64,000 bases of DNA from Streptomyces sp. WAC08241 (lineage in GTDB: Bacteria > Actinomycetota > Actinomycetes > Streptomycetales > Streptomycetaceae): the NCBI GenBank assembly GCA_007858575.1, contig CP042279.1, positions 558,001 through 622,000 on the forward strand. Direction: 5' to 3'. Below are positions 9,516 through 20,815 of this stretch, one piece after another. Position numbers and translations under genes: made by a program. The notes below the pieces were generated by a model, which saw nothing but the letters and a program-made list of their open reading frames with translations, was not told where the DNA came from and searched no databases. Position 1 is the first letter of the stretch; every line of letters starts with the position of its first letter.

Positions 9516-9793
9516 CTACAGTCCCCTGCGGGGTCCCGGCGGCAGCGCCGGGCGGTGGGCCTGCGGGGCGGCGGCGCCGGCGCCCGGTCCGCCCACGCCG
9601 CGGGGGCCGCGTGCCGGCGCCCCCGCCCGGACCCGCCCGCGCCCAGCGTCGTGCCGAAGGCCCGGAAGGCCAGTCCCTCCTCGCCGCTGCGATCGCCCGG
9701 CAAGGTGCGGAACGACCTGCGGTACTCCGAGTACAGGGCGTCGTAGATCGGCGTGGGCGAAGGGCCCGCCGTGACGTCCGACGCGGGGCGCAT
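9516..9793 (-). CDS. Small conserved Streptomyces protein (frameshifted)
   Basis: Unknown protein of about 90 residues starting MRPASDVTAGPSPTPIYDAL followed by YSEYRRSFRTLPGDRSGEE. I recognise this as a small protein found beside der in Streptomyces but know no function. The N-terminal half is acidic/aromatic; the C-terminal part is Pro/Arg-rich. One frame break near 9555 is needed to reach the TAG at 9516. No ribosome binding site is clear. The next 209 bases (9794-10002) show no gene. Confidence 0.55.
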
Positions 9794-10002
9794 GGAGGGA
9801 TCTGACTCGGATGCGGCTGGAGGAAAGGGTCGTATGGGTGCACGTAGGTGCCAACGACCCCGCCGCCCGTCGGATGCGGGCGGCTCTCGAAAGAGGCGCC
9901 CGCCGCGGACGCGGCACGGTCGGAGCCCCGGCTCCCGGCGTCCCCGCCCCGCCGGGGCGCCGCCGACCCGCACCCACCCCGAGCCCGGCCGCGCGCCCTC
10001 CC

Positions 10003-10784
10003 TCACGTGCCGGCCAGGGGCATCGCGGCGGCCACCAGGCGCCCGTTCGCGGCGGCCTTCTCCAGGGCGTCGCGCAGCAGGTCCTCGCGCGGCTGCTGGC
10101 CGATCGAGCCCACCGGGGCGGCGAAGACCAGGACCGTGTGCGACTTGTTGGCCGCCGCGCGCCAGCCCTCGGTGACCTGGAGCGGCTGGTGCGCCTGCCA
10201 CCAGGCGGCCTGACCGGCGCCGCCCGGCCCCGGCTGGAGCACCGAGTGGAGCTGGCCCATCGCGACCAGGACCGACCAGCCCGGCAGCGCCGCCGGCGTC
10301 GTCTCCAGGTCCACGACCTGCCGGAAGCCCTGCTCGGCCAGGAGCGGCAGGAACTCGTCGACGAGGCCGTCCGACCCCGGGCGGGCCACCGGGGCGGTCG
10401 GCTCCACCACCAGGGCCGGGTGCAGCTCGCCCCGGATCAGGACGAGCCCGCTGGTGACCCGAGCACGGCCTGCTCGGGGTGGGAGGCGGAGAGCGCGTCG
10501 GCGGTGTCCGAGGCCGTGATGGAGGCGACGGCGCCCTGGAGCTGCTCCTCCGCGACGCGGACGACCTGCGAGGGGATGCAACTGGCGTGGGCGAACGCGA
10601 GGACCGCCGTCTCCTCGCCGACGAACAGCACCGTGCTGGTGCGCTCCTGCTCGGAGTCCCCCGGCGTGCGGCAGGAGGTGCAGTCGTAGTGGCCCGGGGC
10701 GTTGTCGCCGTCGAGCAGCCGGTCGGCTTCTTCGTCGCCGATCTCGGCGCGTACGTCCTCGCTGACGTCGAGCATGCGCGGCAC
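10003..10784 (-). CDS. Conserved Streptomyces hypothetical protein (frameshifted)
   Basis: Protein of about 260 residues of unknown function. It starts MPRMLDVSEDVRAEIGDEEA and contains a CxxC pair, YDCTSCRTPG, near residue 36 that could bind metal. The second half (LVLIRGELHPALVVEPT, then FRQVVDLETTPAALPGW) looks like an alpha/beta globular domain. No signal peptide or membrane segment is evident. One frame change lies near 10460. It is divergent from the Rpf-like gene across 215 bases. Confidence 0.65.
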
Positions 10785-10987
10785 GGGGGCTCCCTGGACT
10801 CGGTACGGGCGGACGCCGGGCGGTTCCCGGTCGTCTCATGCCGAGTTCAACGGGCCAGGCTCGGCCGGGGTCACGCGCGGATGCGGGACAAGTTGCGGCC
10901 GGCCCGCACGGCGGGAGGGTGCCGCCGACCGGGTGGGGTGTCGGCGGAGTCCCGCGCGGCACGGGCCCGGGGCGCCCGGGGGCTGCC

Positions 10988-11632
<645 letters not shown>

Positions 11633-11651
11633 CGGCCCGCCCGGCCGCCCG

Positions 11652-11682
11652 TGGACACTGGCGCCGCCCCGGCAAGTAGAGT
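11652..11682 (+). promoter_or_regulatory. Candidate promoter of the glycosyltransferase gene
   Basis: TGGACA (11652-11657) and TAGAGT (11677-11682) match -35 and -10 elements with a 19 bp spacer, 39 bases upstream of the ATG at 11722. Confidence 0.4.
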
Positions 11683-11721
11683 CGGGCGACCGACCAACTG
11701 ACCGGGGGAACCGGCAGCGCG

Positions 11722-12994
11722 ATGCGTATCTCCTTTCTGCTCCACAACGGCTACCACTACGGCGGCACGATCCGCACCACCTTCACGCTCGCCGAGAAGC
11801 TGGCGGAGCGTCACGAGGTCGAGATCGTGTCGGTGTTCCGCCACCGCGACCGCCCGCTGCTCGGCCTCCCCGGCGGGGTGACCCTGCGTCACCTCGTCGA
11901 CCTGCGCAAGGACGGCCCCGGATACGACGGGGACCACCCCGACTTCCACCGCCCCGCCGAGGTCTTCCCGCGCGGCGACGGGCGCTGGAAGCAGTACAGC
12001 GCCCTCACCGACGCCCGGATCGGGGAGCACCTGCGCGGGGTGGAGACCGACGTCCTCGTCGCCACCCGCCCCGGGCTCAACGTCCACCTCGCCCGGCAGG
12101 CCCGGCGCGGGCCCGTCCTGATCGGCCAGGAGCACCTGACCCTGGAGGGCCACGGCTACCGGCTGCGCCGGGACATCCGCCACGAGTACGCGCTGCTCGA
12201 CGCCGTCACCACGGTCACCGAGGCCGACGCCCGCGCCTACCGGAGGCTGGGGCTGCCCGGCGTACGGATCGAGGCCGTGCCCAACAGCGTGCCCGCGCCT
12301 CGCTCCCGCCCGCCGACCCGGCGGCGAAGACGGTCGTCGCGGCCGGCCGGCTGACCCGGGTCAAGCGGTACGACGTGCTGATCGACGCCTTCGCGGAGGT
12401 GGCCGGGGACCACCCCGACTGGAAGCTGCGGATCTACGGCTCCGGGGACGCCGTCCAGGACCTCCGGCAGCCGCTCGCCCGGCGGATCGAGGAGCGGGGC
12501 CTGGGGAGCGGGCCTTCCTCATGGGATCGGTCACCCCGCTGGAGCCGGAGTGGGTCAAGGGCTCGATCGCCGCCGTGACCTCCCAGCGCGAGTCCTTCGG
12601 CATGACGATCGTGGAGGCGATGCGCTGCGGCCTCCCGGTGGTCTCCACCGACTGCCCGCACGGGCCGCGCGAGATCATCGAGGACGGGATCGACGGGCGC
12701 CTCGTGCCGGTCGACGACGCGGCGGCGGTCGCGCGGGCGCTGCGCGAGCTGATCGAGGACGACGAGCTGCGGGCGAAGACGGCGCGGGCGGCCCTCGCCG
12801 CCTCCGAGCGCTTCGACCCGGCCCGGATCGCCGCCCGGCACGAGGCGCTCTGGACGGAGCTCCTCGACCGGGGCGCGTCCCGGCGCGCGCACTCCCCGGC
12901 GCGGACCGCGCTCCACCGGGCCGTGGGCCGGGCCGTCGACGCCGTCTACGCCCAGAAGGCGCGGGCGGGCCGCCTGGTCCGCCGCTTCCGCTGA
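11722..12994 (+). CDS. Glycosyltransferase family 4-like protein (frameshifted)
   Basis: GT-B fold glycosyltransferase, probably retaining. The N-terminus has NGYHYGGTIRTTFTLAEKLA (acceptor side). The C-terminal domain has VAAGRLTRVKRYDVLIDAFA and the donor-site segment SQRESFGMTIVEAMRCGLPV, containing the ExFGxxxxE motif. Breaks near 12297 and 12505. About 420 residues. No linked biosynthetic genes are present, so the acceptor (teichoic acid, exopolysaccharide or similar) cannot be named. Confidence 0.8.
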
Positions 12995-13003
12995 CCCGGC
13001 CGC

Positions 13004-13069
13004 AGCGCCTCCCGCCGATCTCTGGAGCGCCTTCCGCCGATCCCCGGAGCGCCTCACGCCGATCGCCGG
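13004..13069. repeat. Three tandem 22-bp repeats after the glycosyltransferase
   Basis: Three copies (13004-13025, 13026-13047, 13048-13069) of a unit of the form AGCGCCTYCCGCCGATCYCY followed by GG begin 10 bases after the stop codon. The copies differ at a few positions each. Confidence 0.8.
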
Positions 13070-13127
13070 GGCGTCCGGCCCGCATCGAGGACAGTGGCTG
13101 TCCGCGAGGGCTGCCAGACTCGGACGC

Positions 13128-14108
13128 ATGTTGGAGACCTCCGCACGGCTGCTGCGTCTGCTCTCACTGCTCCAGGCCCACCGCGAGTGGTCCGGCGCCG
13201 ACCTCGCCGACCGGCTCGGCGTCACCCCGCGCACCGTGCGGCGGGACGTCGACCGGCTGCGGGAGCTGGGCTACCCGGTGCACGCCAGCCCCGGCACCGG
13301 CGGCGGCTACCAGCTCGGGGCCGGGGCCGAGCTGCCGCCGCTGCTCCTCGACGACGAGGAGGCCGTGGCGGTCGCCGTCGGTCTGCGCGCCGCCGCCGGA
13401 CAGGGCGTCGAGGGCATCGGCGACAGCTCCGTGCGCGCCCTGGCCAAGCTGGAGCAGGTCCTGCCGGGCCGGCTGCGGCGGCGCGTCGGGGCGCTCAACG
13501 CCGTCACGGTCCCGCTGCTGCGCACGCCGAACGAGCGGGTCGACCCGGCGGTCCTCACCGAGCTCGCCCACGCCTGCCGGGACAGCGAGCGGCTGCGCTT
13601 CGCCTACCGGGACCACGGCGGCTCGGCCACCCGCAGGACCGTGGAGCCGCACCGCCTCGTCTGCACCGAGCGGCGCTGGTACCTGGTCGCCTGGGACCTG
13701 GACCGGGCCGGCTGGCGCACCTTCCGGGCCGACCGGATCGAGCCCGCCCCGCCGCACGGCTCCCCGCTTCACGCCCCGCGAACCGCCCGCCGAGGACCTG
13801 GCCGCCTACGTGGCGAAGGGGTGTCCAGAGGTGCCTACACGACGGAGGCGACGGTCCGGCTGTTCGTGCCGCTCGCCGAGGCCGCCGCGGCCGTCGGCCC
13901 GCTGGACGGCGTCCTGGAGGCCGACGGGGACGCGGCCTGTCTGCTGCGCACGGGGGCCCACGGCCTCGACGTCCTGGTGATCCACGTGCTGATGCTGGGC
14001 TTCGACTTCGAGGTGGTCGAGCCGCCGGAGCTCACCGGGCGGATCCGGGACCTCAGGGACCGTCTGTCCCGCGCTCTCGACCGCGCGGACGGCGTAAGCA
14101 TTCTGTAA
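13128..14108 (+). CDS. WYL-domain transcriptional regulator
   Basis: DeoR-type helix-turn-helix at the N-terminus (DLADRLGVTPRTVRRDVDRL, residues about 25-44) followed by a WYL domain (EPHRLVCTERRWYLVAWDLD). It probably senses a nucleotide or other small ligand. ATG 13128 has no strong ribosome binding site. Two compensating indels shift the frame only between about 13766 and 13825 (the true reading is FTPREPPAEDLAAYVAKG); the two ends are in the same frame. The target is unknown, and no clear palindrome sits upstream apart from the tandem repeats. Confidence 0.8.
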   Translation: MLETSARLLRLLSLLQAHREWSGADLADRLGVTPRTVRRDVDRLRELGYPVHASPGTGGGYQLGAGAELPPLLLDDEEAVAVAVGLRAAAGQGVEGIGDSSVRALAKLEQVLPGRLRRRVGALNAVTVPLLRTPNERVDPAVLTELAHACRDSERLRFAYRDHGGSATRRTVEPHRLVCTERRWYLVAWDLDRAGWRTFRADRIEPAPPHGSPLHAPRTARRGPGRLRGEGVSRGAYTTEATVRLFVPLAEAAAAVGPLDGVLEADGDAACLLRTGAHGLDVLVIHVLMLGFDFEVVEPPELTGRIRDLRDRLSRALDRADGVSIL

Positions 14109-14358
14109 GGAAAGGGTGAGCGCCTCGCGCGGACACCGCCGGAACAATTCGGGAAGTCCGCGCGGCGAGCGGTAATCGTCCGCGTTTCGCCCGCCCTTCC
14201 TTCTCCCGGGTGGGAAGTGCCGGGCATTCTCCGGAAATCGCCGGAGAAGTGGCGGAGAAGTGACGGACGTCCGGCCTTCCGAGTGACATGGAACACGGCA
14301 AACTGATGTCGAGAACTTGTGACACAAGCGTGACCGGCAAGGGACTAACGTGAGGTTC

Positions 14359-14574
14359 ATGGCACCCACACCGCGCACTCCCGAACCGCCCCGCGACGCC
14401 CCCGAGTCCTATGTGGGCCTCGACGCGGAAGGCGCCGAGCAGCTCGCCAGGACCCGGGGCTGGGGCGTCGTCCGCGCCCTGCCGCCGGGCTCGATCATCA
14501 CCATGGAGTACCTCGCCGGGCGCATCAACTTCGAGGTCCAGGACGGCGCCGTCACCCGCTGCTGGCTCGGTTGA
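14359..14574 (+). CDS. I78-type peptidase inhibitor-like small protein
   Basis: A 71-residue protein with no cysteine-rich motifs and the core QLARTRGWGVVRALPPGS, then ITMEYLAGRINFEV and VTRCWLG. This resembles the I78 family of small serine-protease inhibitors. I chose ATG 14359, preceded by GTGAGG. An in-frame GTG at 14350 is possible. The preceding 250 bases (14109-14358) hold no gene, only a promoter-like A/T-richer stretch near 14310-14345. Confidence 0.65.
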   Translation: MAPTPRTPEPPRDAPESYVGLDAEGAEQLARTRGWGVVRALPPGSIITMEYLAGRINFEVQDGAVTRCWLG

Positions 14575-14584
14575 CGCCCGGTCC

Positions 14585-14636
14585 CGTACGCACGGAAGGG
14601 CCCCGGCCGACCGGCCGGGGCCCTTCCGTGCGTACG
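14585..14636. terminator. Perfect 52-bp palindromic terminator
   Basis: CGTACGCACGGAAGGGCCCC at the left end is mirrored exactly at the right end, forming one long stem. It sits 11 bases after the inhibitor gene and 12 bases before the end of the convergent PAP2 gene, so it should act in both directions. Confidence 0.9.
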
Positions 14637-14647
14637 AGGGGCGGGGA

Positions 14648-15542
14648 TCAGCCCCGGGTCGCTGGGGTGCGCCGGCCGCCGGCCACCCCCACGGGCTCCC
14701 GGACCGGATCCCGTACCGGCTCCTCGGGGCCGGGCGGGCGGGTCGGGAAGAACCCCGGCCGGGGCCCTCCGGACGCCACCGGCAGCGAGGGCACGAGCCG
14801 GCGCCGGTCCCGCAGCCGCTCCCGCAGCCGGTCGCGCGCGGCGAGGATCCACGACTCCGCCACGGCCAGGACCGGCTCGCACCAGGGCAGCGCGAGCAGG
14901 ACGAGGAGGCCGGCCGCCCAGCCGAGCAGGACGTCGCTCAGCCAGTGGGTGCCCAGGTAGACGGTGGTGAGGCCGACGCCGAGCGCGACCACGGCGGAGA
15001 GCGCCGACAGATAGCGCCGGGCCCGCGGGGTGGTCGCCAGATAAGCCAGGATTCCCCAGGTCACGACCGCGTTGGCGGTGTGCCCCGAGGGGAATATGTC
15101 ACCGCCCGCGAAGAGCTCGGCGGAGCCGACCTGCGTCGCGTAGTGGGGTCCGAGCCGGCCGAGTCCGAGCTTGACCGAGCCGACCGAGACGTTGAGCAGC
15201 AGGAGGGCGGCGCCGAGACACAGCAGGGCGTAGGGTGTGCTGGCGCCAGGAGCGCCAGCCCAGCCAGGCGGCCACCATGACGGCCGTGGGGCCGCGCTGA
15301 CCGAGGACGACGTAGTAGTCGAGGAAGGCGTGCAGCTCCGGCCACTGCTGGTAGGGCCGGAACAGCATGATCTTCCAGTCGAGGGTCACCAGCCAGGTCG
15401 ACAGCAGGACGGCCACGACGATGGCGAGATAGAACGCCGACGTCCCGCCGAAGAGGGCGAGACGCGTGCGGGTCATCCCCGGGACCTCTATCTTCGGCGG
15501 TTCCGGCTCCCGGTCCAGCCGGGCAAAGATGTCGGTACGCAC
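14648..15542 (-). CDS. PAP2-family membrane phosphatase (frameshifted)
   Basis: Polytopic membrane protein of the phosphatidic acid phosphatase type 2 family. The phosphatase motifs are FPSGHTANA and, further on, LTTVYLGTHWLSDVLLGW. In motif 3 the usual Ser-Arg before the His is Thr-Thr. Several hydrophobic helices precede these motifs (FYLAIVVAVLLSTWLVTL). The tail is Pro/Arg-rich and cytoplasmic. A frame break near 15240 splits the gene. Substrate (undecaprenyl pyrophosphate or a phospholipid) is not determinable. Confidence 0.8.
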
Positions 15543-15946
15543 CCAATCGACGTTACAGGGAGTGAGAAGCCGACCCCGTCAAACCGCTCCCTTCGTGATG
15601 ACGATGTGATGTTGAGCGGCTCGCGAACGGCGGCTCATTACCGGCGTCCGTCCGGAAATCGGATGACCTGCCGGTCCATTGCCCGAAGGCGCATTCCGGA
15701 TGAATGTTTGAAGACCCGGGAATTGTTCCGAACGGCCGGCCCCGTGGAATTCCGTACGGCCCGCGCGCCGCCCCGAGTGGCGTACGCCACACCCGCGCCC
15801 CCGACGGGGTGAGAGGTGCACCACGCGCTCGACGCTTGAACTCGCGTACGCTGGCGACTCGCTCGCCCGTCGATGCCGGGCCGCTCCGGGGAGACAACCC
15901 TGGTCGGGGCCCACCGAGCGCGAGAGTTCCACCGGGAGGTACGTAC
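15543..15946. other. 404-base gap between divergent PAP2 and exporter genes
   Basis: No gene is supported. The stretch is less G+C-rich than its surroundings in 15570-15750 and includes GGAATTGTTCCGAAC near 15718, a possible operator for the exporter. The exporter ribosome binding site GGGAGG lies at 15933-15938. Confidence 0.4.
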
Positions 15947-17748
15947 ATGTCGCGGACGAACACGGCCCCAGCACGTCCCCGTGCCGCCGCGGGCGGTGGT
16001 GCCAACCGCTGGGTCGTCCTCGTCGTCCTCTGCGTCAGCCTCCTCCTGGTCGCCCTGGACGCGACCATCCTCCATGTCGCCGTCCCTCGCTCACCGAGGA
16101 CCTGCGCCCCAGCTCCACCGCGCTGCTCTGGATCGTCGACGCCTACCCCTGATCTGCGCCTCGCTCCTCATCCTCTTCGGCACCCTCGGGGACCGGGTGG
16201 GCAGACGCCGGGTCCTGCTGCTCGGTTACGCACTGTTCGGGGTCGCCTCCGCGGTCGCCGCCCTCGCCACCGAGCCTCCGTCCTCATCGCGGCCCGCGCG
16301 CTGCTCGGCGTCGGCGGCGCCATGATCATGCCCGCCACGCTCTCCCTCCTCCGGGCGGTCTTCCCCGACCGGAGGGAGCGCGCCACCGCCATCGGGGTCT
16401 GGACGGCGGTCGCCGCGATCGGCGCCGCCACCGGACCGGTCCTCGGCGGCTTCCTCGTGGAGCACTACTGGTGGGGCTCCGTCTTCCTCATCAACATCCC
16501 GCTGATGGCGCTGATCCTGCCGCTCGGCCGGCGCCTCCTGCCCGAGTCCCGGGGCGCGGCCGACGGGCCCTGGGACGTCCTCGGCGCCCTCATGGCCGCG
16601 GCCGGCGTGCTCGGCTGCGTCCTCGGCGTCAAGCGCGCCGGAGCCGGCGACCCGCTGCTCGACCTGCCGACCGCCGGGCCGCTGCTGCTCGGCGCGGCGC
16701 TCCTCGTCCTCTTCGTGCGGCGGCAGAAGCGGCGCCCGCACCCGCTGATCGACACGGGGCTCTTCGCCCGCCCCGCCTTCACCACCTCGGTCGGCTGCAT
16801 CGTCCTGGCCATGCTGGCCCTGGTCGGCCTGGAGCTCATCGCCGTCCAGTACCTCCAGCTCGTCCTCGGCCTCAGCCCCTGGAGACCGGTCTGCGGCTCC
16901 TGCCGCTGACCTTCGCCGCCATGGCGGCCGGCGCCACCGGCTCGTACACCCTGCGCCGGATCGGGCCGCGCCGGATGGTCGGCTGGGGCTTCGTGCTCAC
17001 GGCCGGGGCCGTGCTGCTGCTCGTCCTCATGGGGGAGCACGACCGGCCGCTGCTGCTCACGGTGGGCTTCGTGCTGCTCGGCTTCGGCCTGCAGACCACG
17101 CTCTTCTCGGCGTACGAGTCGATGCTCAGCGAGGCGCCGCAGAAGAGCGCGGGCGGCGCGGCGGCGATCGGGGAGACCTCGTACCAGCTCGGCGCCGGGA
17201 TGGGGATCGCGCTGCTCGGCAGCGTGATGAACGCGGCGTACGCCCCCGGTCTCCGCGGGGTCCCCGGGGTGCCCGAGGAGGCGGGCCGGGCCGCCGCGAA
17301 CTCGCTCGGCGAGGCCTACCAGGTGGCCGACCGGCTCGGCGGCACGGCCGGCGACGCCCTGCACCAGGCCGCCCGGCACTCCTTCGTGAACGGCCTGCAC
17401 GTCACGCTCTGCGTCAGCGCCGCGCTGCTGCTCGCCGGGGCGCTGATGGCCCTGCGCCTGCCCCGGGTCATGGAGTGTCCGGTGGATCCCGAAGATCCCG
17501 AAGACCTCGAGGACCCGGAGGACCCGGAGGGCGCCGAAGGCGCCGGGGACCCCGGGCACGGGGAACGGCAGGCCGTCGACGGTCCGGCGCGGTCCGTGGA
17601 GCGCGCCCGGAAGGCGGGGCCGTCCGGACCGCGGGTGCCCGCGAGCCGGAAGCGGTCGAGCCCGCCCGCTCGGGAGGACGTCCGGCGCGCTGACCCGGCC
17701 CGCCGGAGGTGCCCGGCCGGGCCGGCGGACCCGGTCAGCTCTGGTTGA
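15947..17748 (+). CDS. DHA2-family MFS drug exporter, 14 TM (frameshifted)
   Basis: Proton-coupled exporter of the DHA2 (EmrB/QacA) group. Signatures: [11 protein letters not shown] in helix 1, [15 protein letters not shown] in the loop 2-3 (motif A), and [22 protein letters not shown] in helices 5-6 (motif C). About 560 residues with 14 hydrophobic segments. Single C or G losses lie near 16088, 16150, 16278 and 16880, all in C-rich spots. The C-terminus is a long acidic Pro-Glu-Asp tail (about 17480-17540), then basic sequence. The stop shown is the in-frame one; a TGA at 17691 would be used if one base is missing nearby. Substrate unknown. Confidence 0.85.
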
Positions 17749-18165
17749 AGAAGCCGTCCTGCGGGCGCCGGCCGCCCTCGCTGACGATCTGGGTGTCGGC
17801 GGGGTCAGCAGGAAGACCCGGGTCGCCACGCGCTCGATGGAACCGCGCAGGCCGAAGGCGAGGCCGGCGGCGAAGTCGACGACGCGCTTGGCGTCGTCCG
17901 GCTCCATCGCCGTCAGGTTCACGATGACCGGGACGCCGTCCCGGAAGAGCTCGCCGATGCCCCGGGCGTCCCGGAAGCCGTCCGGGGAGACGGTGGCGAT
18001 CCGGCGGCCCCGGTCCTCGGCCGTGTCGGTGGCCACCCGGACCCGGGGGTCCGTCACCCAGGCGTCGCCGCTCTCGGCACCGTCGGCGTACTCGTCGTCG
18101 TAGTAACGCTCGTCGTTGTCCTCGACGAGTCCCAGCCAGGCACTTGCCTTGCGCACCGATCCCAT
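17735..18165 (-). CDS. sepF: SepF-like cell division protein (frameshifted)
   Basis: SepF anchors FtsZ to the membrane in Gram-positives. Streptomyces carries several homologues, and this is one. It begins [19 protein letters not shown], then an acidic linker, and the SepF core [20 protein letters not shown] and [20 protein letters not shown]. One base is lost near 17810; the repaired end is [20 protein letters not shown], exactly 140-odd residues. The start has a strong ribosome binding site (AAAGGAGGCG on the minus strand). The 369-base gap to the divergent DUF5685 gene (18166-18534) holds promoters but no visible gene. Confidence 0.85.
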
Positions 18166-18534
18166 CGACGCCTCCTTTCAACGCGGTCACTTGTGGTTCC
18201 GCATGTCCCCATCGTCGTCCATGATGCGGATCGCGCGCCAAGCGGATAAGTGCCGTGCAGGGGATTCGTGACGGTACTGGTGCAGAACGTGAGGGCCGCT
18301 TCCTGGCGATTCGTCAGGAAACGTGCGGTATGCGGGTCCTGGTGAGGGGCCATGCAGATGAAAATATGAAAGTCGTGCCGGAAGGGTGACGTCGGGCGCG
18401 TACGGGTGAACGGGACCGCTCGCTACGATGCCGCGAGGCCGCTCGGCGGTCCTTCGTACGGCCCTCCGTACGACCTTGCGCACCGCTTCCGGACGCCTCT
18501 CGGGGCGGCCGGGGCCACGACTCACGGGGAGTCC

Positions 18535-19810
18535 TTGTTCGGAATCGTCAGACCCTGCACGCACCGGCTCACCGACGGCCTCAAGACCGCGTGGACGGCC
18601 CACCTCTGCGGCCTCTGCCTGGCCCTGCGCGCCGACCACGGCCAGTTCGCCCGGGTCGTCACCAACTACGACGGGCTCATCGTCTCGGTCCTGACGGAGG
18701 CTCAGACCGGCACCGTGGCGAGCGGCCGGCGCACCGCGGGACCCTGCGCGGCTGCGCGGCATGCGGACCGCGCCCGTGGCCCGGGGCGAGGGCGCCAGGC
18801 TCGCCGCCGCCGTCTCGCTCGTCCTCGCCTCGGCGAAGGTGCGGGACCACGTCGCCGACCGGGACGGCCTGTTGGCCCGCCGGCCCGTCGCCGCCGCGGC
18901 CCGCCGCGTCGCCCGCTCCTGGGACCGGGCCGGGGCCAGGACCGGCCGCGCCCTCGGCTTCGACACTGCCGTCCTCGTCGACGCCGTCGACCGCCAGACC
19001 GGCATCGAGGCCCTCGCCGGACCCGGCACGCCCCTGCTCGCCGTCACCGAGCCGACCGAGACCGCGACCGCCGCCGCCTTCGCGCACACCGCCGTCCTCG
19101 CGGGCCGCCCGGAGAACGCCGCACCCTCGCCGAGGCCGGCCGCCTCTTCGGCCGGCTCGCCCACCTCCTCGACGCCGTGGAGGACCAGGCCGCCGACGCG
19201 GCGAGCGGCGCCTGGAACCCGCTCACCGCGACCGGCACCTCCCGCGCGGAGGCCCGCCGGCTCGCCGACGACGCCCTGCACGGCATACGCCTCGCCCTGA
19301 AGGACGCCCGGTTCGCCGACGGCAAGCTGGTCCACGTCCTGCTCGCCCACGAGCTGCGCACCTCGGTGGACCGCGCCTTCTCCACGACAACCTGCTCGCA
19401 CGGGGCGCACGGCGCCGGACAGGGCCGGTGCCGGGGAACCCGTACGCCCCCAGGGGCCCGGCCCCGGCAACCCGTTCGCGCCCGGCCCGGGCGGACCCGG
19501 CGGCCCGGGCGGGCCCTACGCCCCCGGGCCCGGCGGTCCGGGCGGCCCCGGCGGGCCGTTCCCGCCCGGACCTCCCGGACGGCGCGGACTGATCGCCGGC
19601 TGCGCCCTCTGGGTCGGCCTCGCCTGCACCTGCCAGATGTGCTGCGGGACGTACGAGGACCCGTGGAGCCGGCAGCGGCGCGAGGGCCTCTGCGGTCAGT
19701 GCGACCCGGGCAACTGCTGTGACTGCTGCGACTGCTGCAGCAACTGCTCCTCCTGCTGCGAGGGGGACGGCTGCTGCTGCGGCGACTGCAACTGCGGCTG
19801 CGACTGCTGA
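18535..19810 (+). CDS. DUF5685 protein with Gly/Pro linker and Cys-rich tail (frameshifted)
   Basis: Conserved actinobacterial protein of unknown function. TTG 18535 is chosen because GGGGAG sits just upstream and the family starts MFGIVRPC; here it reads LFGIVRPCTHRLTDGLK, then HLCGLCLALRADHG. The globular domain continues to about 19400. A collagen-like Gly/Pro/Asn linker follows (GNPYAP and PGGPGGPGGPYAPGPG), then GLIAGCALWVGLACTCQMCC and a tail with about 20 cysteines in 50 residues, ending CNCGCDC at 19810. Breaks lie near 18720, 19120, 19430 and 19480. The tail may bind metal or Fe-S, or be a lipidated/disulphide module; this is inference. Confidence 0.7.
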
Positions 19811-19841
19811 CGACCCGTCGGGCCCCCGCCGCCCCGTACCG

Positions 19842-20815
19842 CTACTTCTCCGGCGCCGGGAGCTCCGGCGGGAGATCTGCGAGCGCTCGATGCCCGAGCC
19901 CGTCACCCCCACTTCCGCAGGATCCGGTCGTACGTCCCGTCGGCCTTCAGACCGTTCACCGCGGCCTGGAAGGCCGGCGCGAGCGGCGTGCCCTTCTTGA
20001 AGGCGAAGCCGACGTCGAGCCGCCGGTACTCGTTGAGGAACTTCATGTTCTTCTGCTGCGTCACCGCGTACCGCAGGCCGTTGATCGTGCTCATCACGAT
20101 GTCGCTGCGCCCCTGCTGGAGCGCCATCCAGACGGCCCCGACCTCGTTGTAGACGTTGATCTCGTACGGCTTCTTGCCCGCCTCCGCGCACCGGCCCTTG
20201 TTCTTCTCCAGGGTCCGCTCGAAGGTGGTGCCGGCGTCCACCGCCACCTTCAGGCCGCACAACCGGGTGAGGTCGGTGATCTCCTTCAGCGGACTGTCGG
20301 CCCGGGTCGCGAAGCCCTGCCCGTCGTTGATGTACGTGACGAAGTCGATCGTCTTGCGCCGCTCCTCGGTCACGCCGAAGTTCCCCGAGCCCACGTCGTA
20401 CTTGCCGCTGCCGAGGGCCGGCAGGATCGCCTCGAAGCCGACGGCCTCGCGCTTCAGCTCCAGGCCCAGCGCCTTCGCCACCGCCCCGGCGAAGTCGGCG
20501 TCCACCCCACCACGGTCCTGCCGTCCGGCAGGTAGGCCGAGCTGGGCGGGGTGGCCACGGAGGAGGCGATCGTGAAGCCGCCCCGCTGCCGCACGTCGGC
20601 GGGGAGCAGCTTCGCCGCGGCCTCGTTCTTCTTCACCCCGCCACCACGTCCTCGGTGGGGAGCGCGCCCTTCGCCGCGCCCGGGGCGCCGGAGGCCCCGG
20701 CCGGCGCGGTCGCGGGATCGCCGCCCGCGCAGGCGGTGAGGCCGAGCGCGGCCACGGTGATCAGGGCGAAGACCAGGGTGGTGCGGGCGGGGCCGGAACT
20801 CGTGCGCGTACTCAT
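19842..20815 (-). CDS. Amino-acid-type ABC transporter binding lipoprotein 1 (frameshifted)
   Basis: Periplasmic-binding-protein-like lipoprotein of the polar amino acid (glutamate/cystine) type. The signal ends with the lipobox LGLTAC. The ligand fold shows FEAILPALGSGKYDVGSGNF and GVTEERRKTIDFVTYI, then VDAGTTFERTLEKNKG and YDRILRKWG. Breaks lie near 20640, 20510, 19905 and 19870; the repaired end is PPELPAPEK. Its ATG overlaps the stop of the GNAT gene (ATGA). It is divergent from the permease cluster and probably delivers the same substrate. Confidence 0.85.

Noticed and set aside
9811..10213. Possible plus-strand gene between the small der-linked gene and the next conserved gene
   Set aside because: The open frame is Arg/Pro-rich with no family features and overlaps the clear minus-strand gene; it is a high-G+C shadow frame.
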